Below, piece after piece: positions 60,240-64,000 of a stretch of DNA of 64,000 bases. The stretch's first letter is position 1; the number at the start of each line of letters is the position of its first letter. The notes under the pieces are model-generated. The model saw nothing but the letters and a program-made list of their open reading frames with translations. It ran no database searches and was not told where the DNA came from. This DNA comes from Glutamicibacter ardleyensis (GTDB taxonomy: Bacteria > Actinomycetota > Actinomycetes > Actinomycetales > Micrococcaceae): NCBI RefSeq assembly GCF_014644555.1, contig NZ_BMKX01000007.1, positions 145,773 through 209,772 of the forward strand, read 5' to 3'. A program made the translations under genes and the position numbers.

Positions 60240-61754
60240 TTAGGCCTCCGGCTTGAGTAGTGGGAACAAAATAGTTTCGCGAATACCTAGATCGGTAAAG
60301 AGCATCACAAGGCGGTCAATGCCCAGGCCGATACCACCCATTGGTGGGGCGCCATATTCCAGTGCACGCAGGAAGTCTTCATCAAGCTGCATCGCTTCGG
60401 GGTCTCCGCCGGCAGCCATCAGCGACTGTTCGGTGAGGCGTTCGCGCTGGATGACCGGGTCAATGAGCTCGGAGAAGGCGGTACCACGCTCCATGCCACC
60501 AATAATCAGGTCCCAGGCTTCGATCACTCCAGGCTTCGAGCGGTGCGGACGAGCCAGTGGCTGTGCCAGCGGCGGGTAATCACACACGAAGGTTGGATCG
60601 ATCAAGTTTGGCTCGACGATCTCACCGAAGAGTTCAACAACCAGTTTCTGCGCGCTCCACGACGGATCAATCTTAACTTCGTGTTTTGCGGCGACTTCGC
60701 GTAGTACCGAGGCATCCGTCTCCGGGGTGATTTCCACACCCACAGCTTCAGAGAGTCCCGGGTAGACGCTCAACCAGCGCCACTCACCATCAAGATTGAT
60801 GGTTCCCTTGGCGGTCTCCAAGGTTCGGCCAGCACCGATGGCGTCCGCCGCGTTGAGGATAATCTCCTGCATGCGCTGCGCCATTACGTACTGATCTGCA
60901 TAGGCTTCATAGCATTCGAGCATGGTGAACTCTGGCGAGTGCGTGGAGTCCACGCCCTCGTTACGGAAGATTCGGCCAATTTCGAAGACTCGATCCACGC
61001 CGCCAACCACAGCGCGCTTCAGGTATAGCTCAAGCGCGATGCGCATGGTCATTTCCTGATCGAAGGCGTTCAGGTGGGTTATGAACGGGCGGGCCGAGGC
61101 GCCACCGTGCACCAGCTGCAACATCGGGGTTTCCACCTCGACGTACTCGTGGTTCTCTAGGGTGTTACGCACGGCGCGGATGATCGCTGCACGCTTGTAA
61201 ACCATCTCGCGGGCTTCGTTACGCACGATCAGATCTGCGTAACGCTGACGCACACGCGTTTCTTCGTTCAGGTCTGCGTGCAGCACTGGAAGCGGGCGTA
61301 AGGCCTTGGAAGCCATTTCGAAGCCCTCGGCCATGACCGAAAGCTCGCCACGGCGCGAGGAAATAACCTCACCGGTGATAAACACATGGTCCCCGAGGTC
61401 TACCAGGGACTTCCACTGAGCTAAGCGCTCCTCGCCGACATTGGCCAGCGAGAGCATTACCTGCAGACGTGTTCCGGCGCCCTTTGGGCCGCCTTCCTGC
61501 AAGGTGGCGAAGCAAAGCTTGCCGGTATTGCGCATGAAGACGATACGTCCTGCAACGCCGACGCTCTGACCGGTTGCTTGGTCCGGCTCCAGATCTGGGA
61601 ACAGCTCACGGACCTGCTGCAAAGTATGAGTGCGTGCCACCCCAACCGGGAAGGCTTCCTCGCCGTTTGCCAGCAGGACGTTGCGCTTATCGATGCGGAC
61701 CTGACGCTGGTCGTTTGGATCGGTGCTATCTACGGAATTATTTTGGGAAGTCAC
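60240..61754 (-). CDS. lysS: Lysyl-tRNA synthetase, class II
   Basis: A 504-residue class II synthetase. The N-terminal OB-fold has VGVAGRIVFMRNTGKLCFATLQ. Motif 1 is in FLEVETPMLQ-like HEYVEVETPMLQLVHGGASARPF, motif 2 is FEIGRIFRNEGVDSTHSPEFTMLECYEAY, and motif 3 is GAPPMGGIGLGIDRLVMLF. It charges tRNA-Lys in the cytoplasm. Confidence 0.96.
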   Translation of the reverse strand: MTSQNNSVDSTDPNDQRQVRIDKRNVLLANGEEAFPVGVARTHTLQQVRELFPDLEPDQATGQSVGVAGRIVFMRNTGKLCFATLQEGGPKGAGTRLQVMLSLANVGEERLAQWKSLVDLGDHVFITGEVISSRRGELSVMAEGFEMASKALRPLPVLHADLNEETRVRQRYADLIVRNEAREMVYKRAAIIRAVRNTLENHEYVEVETPMLQLVHGGASARPFITHLNAFDQEMTMRIALELYLKRAVVGGVDRVFEIGRIFRNEGVDSTHSPEFTMLECYEAYADQYVMAQRMQEIILNAADAIGAGRTLETAKGTINLDGEWRWLSVYPGLSEAVGVEITPETDASVLREVAAKHEVKIDPSWSAQKLVVELFGEIVEPNLIDPTFVCDYPPLAQPLARPHRSKPGVIEAWDLIIGGMERGTAFSELIDPVIQRERLTEQSLMAAGGDPEAMQLDEDFLRALEYGAPPMGGIGLGIDRLVMLFTDLGIRETILFPLLKPEA

Positions 61755-61836
61755 AATAGTCCATTCTACGTGTCATTCATTGCTCTGTGGCCTGATCATG
61801 ATGCGACTTACATGGTGATCTTTATGCCTTAACGAA

Positions 61837-61870
61837 AACAAGGTGCCGGGATCGCTCCCTGCACCTTGTT
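61837..61870. terminator. Terminator behind the M13 peptidase gene
   Basis: AACAAGGTGC (61837-61846) pairs with GCACCTTGTT (61861-61870), with GG/CC inside. On the minus strand the stem is followed by TTCGTTAAGG, preceded by TTTT in the arm. Confidence 0.7.
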
Positions 61871-61876
61871 TCGGTA

Positions 61877-63841
61877 CTACCAGATGGTTACGCGGTCAGC
61901 CGGGTCTAGCCACATACCGTCGCCGGGCTTCGTGTCAAATGCCTCGTGGAAGGCTGCCAAGTTTTTTGGCACCTGATTACAGCGGAATTCGCCCGGAGCA
62001 TGTGGGTCGGTGGTTACCCGGACAACTGCCGTTTCCGGGCGGATCAGCGTACGCCAGCATTCTGCCCAAGCGTAGAAGAAGCGCTGATCACCGGTAACAC
62101 CGTCGATCACTTCATCTTCTGCGATACCCCGTGCTGTCAGCTCTAACTTATAGGCCTGGTACGCGATACCTAGCCCACCAAGGTCGCCAATGTTTTCACC
62201 GAGAGTCAGTTGGCCGTTGACCTGGTGATCTGGTGCTTCCGTAGGGCTCAGCGCGTTGTACTGCTCGATGAGCTTTCCGGTGAGCTTTTCAAAGGCAGCT
62301 CGGTCTTCTTCGGTCCACCAGTTTGTTAGCTGCCCGGTGCCGTCATACTGCGATCCCTGATCGTCAAAGCCGTGACCGATTTCGTGTCCAATGACCGCGC
62401 CGATAGCGCCGAAGTTCGAGGCGATGTCGCGATCTTTGTCGAAGAATGGCAGGCGCAGGATAGCAGCCGGGAAGGCGATCTCGTTAAGCAGTGGGTGGTA
62501 GTAAGCGTTGACGGTCTGCGGGTACATGAACCACAGCTCTCGATCCACCCCGTCATCAATCTTCTTTAGCTCACGCTTAAATTCGAATTCGTTGGCCGCT
62601 GCAAGATTAGCGATAACGTCCAACGGGTCCGTCGTGATCGATGAGTAGTCAATCCATTCATCGGGGTACCCGATCTTTGGCCGGAACATCGACAGCTTTT
62701 CCAACGCCTTCTCAATGGTTGCAGCGCCCATCCACGGCAGATTGGAGATGGAAATACGATAGGCCTCAGTGAGTCGCTCAACTAAAGCATCCATCGCGGT
62801 CTTAGCTTCTTGCGGGAAGTGCTTGGCTACGTAAAGCTGACCGATGTCTTCACCTACACCACCCTCGGTGAACGAAACGCCGCGCTTCCAACGCTCCTTG
62901 AGGGTTTCCACTCCTCCCAGCTTCGCTGAGTAGAAGGAGAAGTTTTCGTTAACAAAAGCGCTAGACAGATACGGCGCGAACGACCGCAGGACCTGCACAG
63001 TGAGCCAGTTCTTCCAGTTCTCTAGTGGCTCAGAGTTTAGTAGTTCAGACAGTGCCTTGAAGTAGCTTGGCTGCCAGAGGACTACCTCAGCGCTGTACTT
63101 CGAATCGATACCGGCGCCCTGCAACCAGGAACGCAACTCAGGGAACAGAGCAAGAACTTCGTCTTGGTTCATCAAGTTGTAGCGTGCTTGTGCGTCGCGG
63201 ACCTTAACTCGGTCCCAATGGTGACTGGCAATCCTAGTTTCCAAGTCCACCACTGAGCTCGCCGCGTTCTTCGGAGATTCAATGCCACCGAGTTCCAGCA
63301 ATCGGCCCAGGTGCAACTGATAGTCCTCGACCGTCTGGGAGAACTGCTCTTCACGGTAGTAAGACTCATCTGGTAGCCCAAGGCCGGCCTGTAAGAAGGT
63401 TAGAAGGTTGCGCTCTGGATTTCCTGCGTCGTTCATCGCACCGGAGGCGAGGAATCCGCTGATGCCCTTGCGGTAGAAAGATCCAGAGAGCTCAATTAGC
63501 TGATCTACGGTCGAAAGTTGTGCAATTTCGCGTAGGTACTGCGCGACAGGCTCAGCGCCACGTGCTTCAATCACTTCTTCATTCATAAAGCTGCCGTAGA
63601 GCTCTGCGATACGCTTGGTGGGACCCTCAGTCTGGGTGCCCGACTCGTAGGACTGGACCACTTCGGTGATGATCGCGTGAACCGCGTCTTCTGCGTCATC
63701 ACGCAGTTCCATGAATGATCCGTAGAGCCCCTGATCGCTTGGAATCGATGCCGAGTCGAACCACTTGCCGTTCGAGTGGCGATACAGGTCATCCTGAGGG
63801 CGGATGGAATCATCGAGATATTTCAGCGCATCAGATGTCAA
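61877..63841 (-). CDS. pepO: M13-family zinc endopeptidase (PepO/neprilysin-like)
   Basis: A 654-residue metallopeptidase. The zinc motif is HEIGHGFDDQGSQYDG (HExxH), the third ligand is in LGENIGDLGGLGIAYQAY (E-x3-D), substrate binding is in NAYYHPLLNEIAFPAAIL, and the C-terminus ends VTIW as usual in the family. No signal peptide, so it is a cytoplasmic peptidase. It begins with TTG 63841, with AGGGAG upstream. Confidence 0.92.
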   Translation of the reverse strand: MTSDALKYLDDSIRPQDDLYRHSNGKWFDSASIPSDQGLYGSFMELRDDAEDAVHAIITEVVQSYESGTQTEGPTKRIAELYGSFMNEEVIEARGAEPVAQYLREIAQLSTVDQLIELSGSFYRKGISGFLASGAMNDAGNPERNLLTFLQAGLGLPDESYYREEQFSQTVEDYQLHLGRLLELGGIESPKNAASSVVDLETRIASHHWDRVKVRDAQARYNLMNQDEVLALFPELRSWLQGAGIDSKYSAEVVLWQPSYFKALSELLNSEPLENWKNWLTVQVLRSFAPYLSSAFVNENFSFYSAKLGGVETLKERWKRGVSFTEGGVGEDIGQLYVAKHFPQEAKTAMDALVERLTEAYRISISNLPWMGAATIEKALEKLSMFRPKIGYPDEWIDYSSITTDPLDVIANLAAANEFEFKRELKKIDDGVDRELWFMYPQTVNAYYHPLLNEIAFPAAILRLPFFDKDRDIASNFGAIGAVIGHEIGHGFDDQGSQYDGTGQLTNWWTEEDRAAFEKLTGKLIEQYNALSPTEAPDHQVNGQLTLGENIGDLGGLGIAYQAYKLELTARGIAEDEVIDGVTGDQRFFYAWAECWRTLIRPETAVVRVTTDPHAPGEFRCNQVPKNLAAFHEAFDTKPGDGMWLDPADRVTIW

Positions 63842-63866
63842 CGAGGGGCTCCCTATATAGCAGATC

Positions 63867-63881
63867 TAGTAGTATCTACTA
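63867..63881. promoter_or_regulatory. Inverted repeat in the pepO promoter region
   Basis: TAGTAG-TAT-CTACTA, 26 bp upstream of the pepO start. It may be an operator; nothing else supports it. Confidence 0.3.
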
Positions 63882-63952
63882 TTCACTGTAGCTATTAGTT
63901 CTTTGCCCTGAACGAGCTGAGCCATATATGCGCCGACGGCTTAAACAGGTGA

Positions 63953-63984
63953 GGCCCCGAACACCACAGTGTCCAGGGCCTCAA
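63953..63984. terminator. Terminator of a gene beyond the right edge
   Basis: GAGGCCC near 63953-63959 pairs with GGGCCTC 63978-63984 across an imperfect inner stem. It lies between pepO and whatever follows. Confidence 0.55.
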
Positions 63985-64000
63985 ACCATCATCATTACTG

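Overview
The window looks like a chromosomal stretch from a moderately high-G+C actinobacterium of the family Micrococcaceae, most like Glutamicibacter or Arthrobacter. This is inferred from the radA-disA-mutY-argA-clpC-lsr2-lysS neighbourhood, the Lsr2 protein, a short MutY, DUF1206 and PstSCAB genes of actinobacterial type, and many GTG or TTG starts. No replicon end, phage, transposase or CRISPR array is visible. There is one tRNA gene (Lys).

Layout. 0-6.3 kb: the 5' end of a benzoate dioxygenase gene (benA), then a divergent polyol locus (xylB and a DeoR regulator leftward; a transporter and a long-chain polyol dehydrogenase rightward) that fits D-arabitol to D-xylulose to xylulose 5-phosphate. 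6.3-8.3 kb: a TetR gene under a perfect palindrome and an MFS gene broken by a frameshift. 8.3-14.4 kb: an EcsC-like protein, a fold-III aldolase/FAD oxidase pair, a secreted EEP-fold protein without its catalytic residues, and a ThDP enzyme. 14.4-16.1 kb: an AT-rich patch with a helix-turn-helix/ECF S-component fusion and a run of RNA-like hairpins. 16.1-19.8 kb: a quinone-type D-lactate dehydrogenase with a divergent GntR regulator. 19.8-23.6 kb: a G+C-rich block with an ABC-ATPase relic, ddh, a pyrimidine-dimer glycosylase, a DUF779 gene and adhP, followed by an aldehyde dehydrogenase and its GAF-domain regulator. 26.7-33.6 kb: ArsR/SRPBCC pair, menG, a CPBP-like membrane protein, an ABC-F ribosome-protection-type gene behind a long attenuator-like leader, small unknown genes and tRNA-Lys. 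33.7-42.9 kb: glutaminase-STAS, MFS, DUF47/Pit, a YdeP-type molybdoenzyme with FdhD, and an Xre/membrane-protein pair. 43-47.3 kb: pstSCAB with PHO boxes. 47.5-64 kb: housekeeping and stress genes, including radA-disA, mutY, argA, clpC, lsr2, lysS with a tiny unlisted membrane protein behind it, and an M13 peptidase.

Main candidates for new biology: (1) the 410-nt leader of the ABC-F gene, with a Shine-Dalgarno-led 63-codon upstream ORF that stops 17 nt before a hairpin that can compete with an intrinsic terminator; (2) a run of hairpins ending in a terminator at 15.93-16.10 kb, next to a DNA-binding-domain/ECF-S fusion; (3) a secreted EEP-fold pseudoenzyme; (4) three TGTAAAG boxes at exactly 17-bp spacing upstream of an Xre/membrane-protein pair; (5) four convergent gene pairs whose stop codons share one palindromic tetranucleotide. 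Functions are assigned by reading the proteins; no database search was run.
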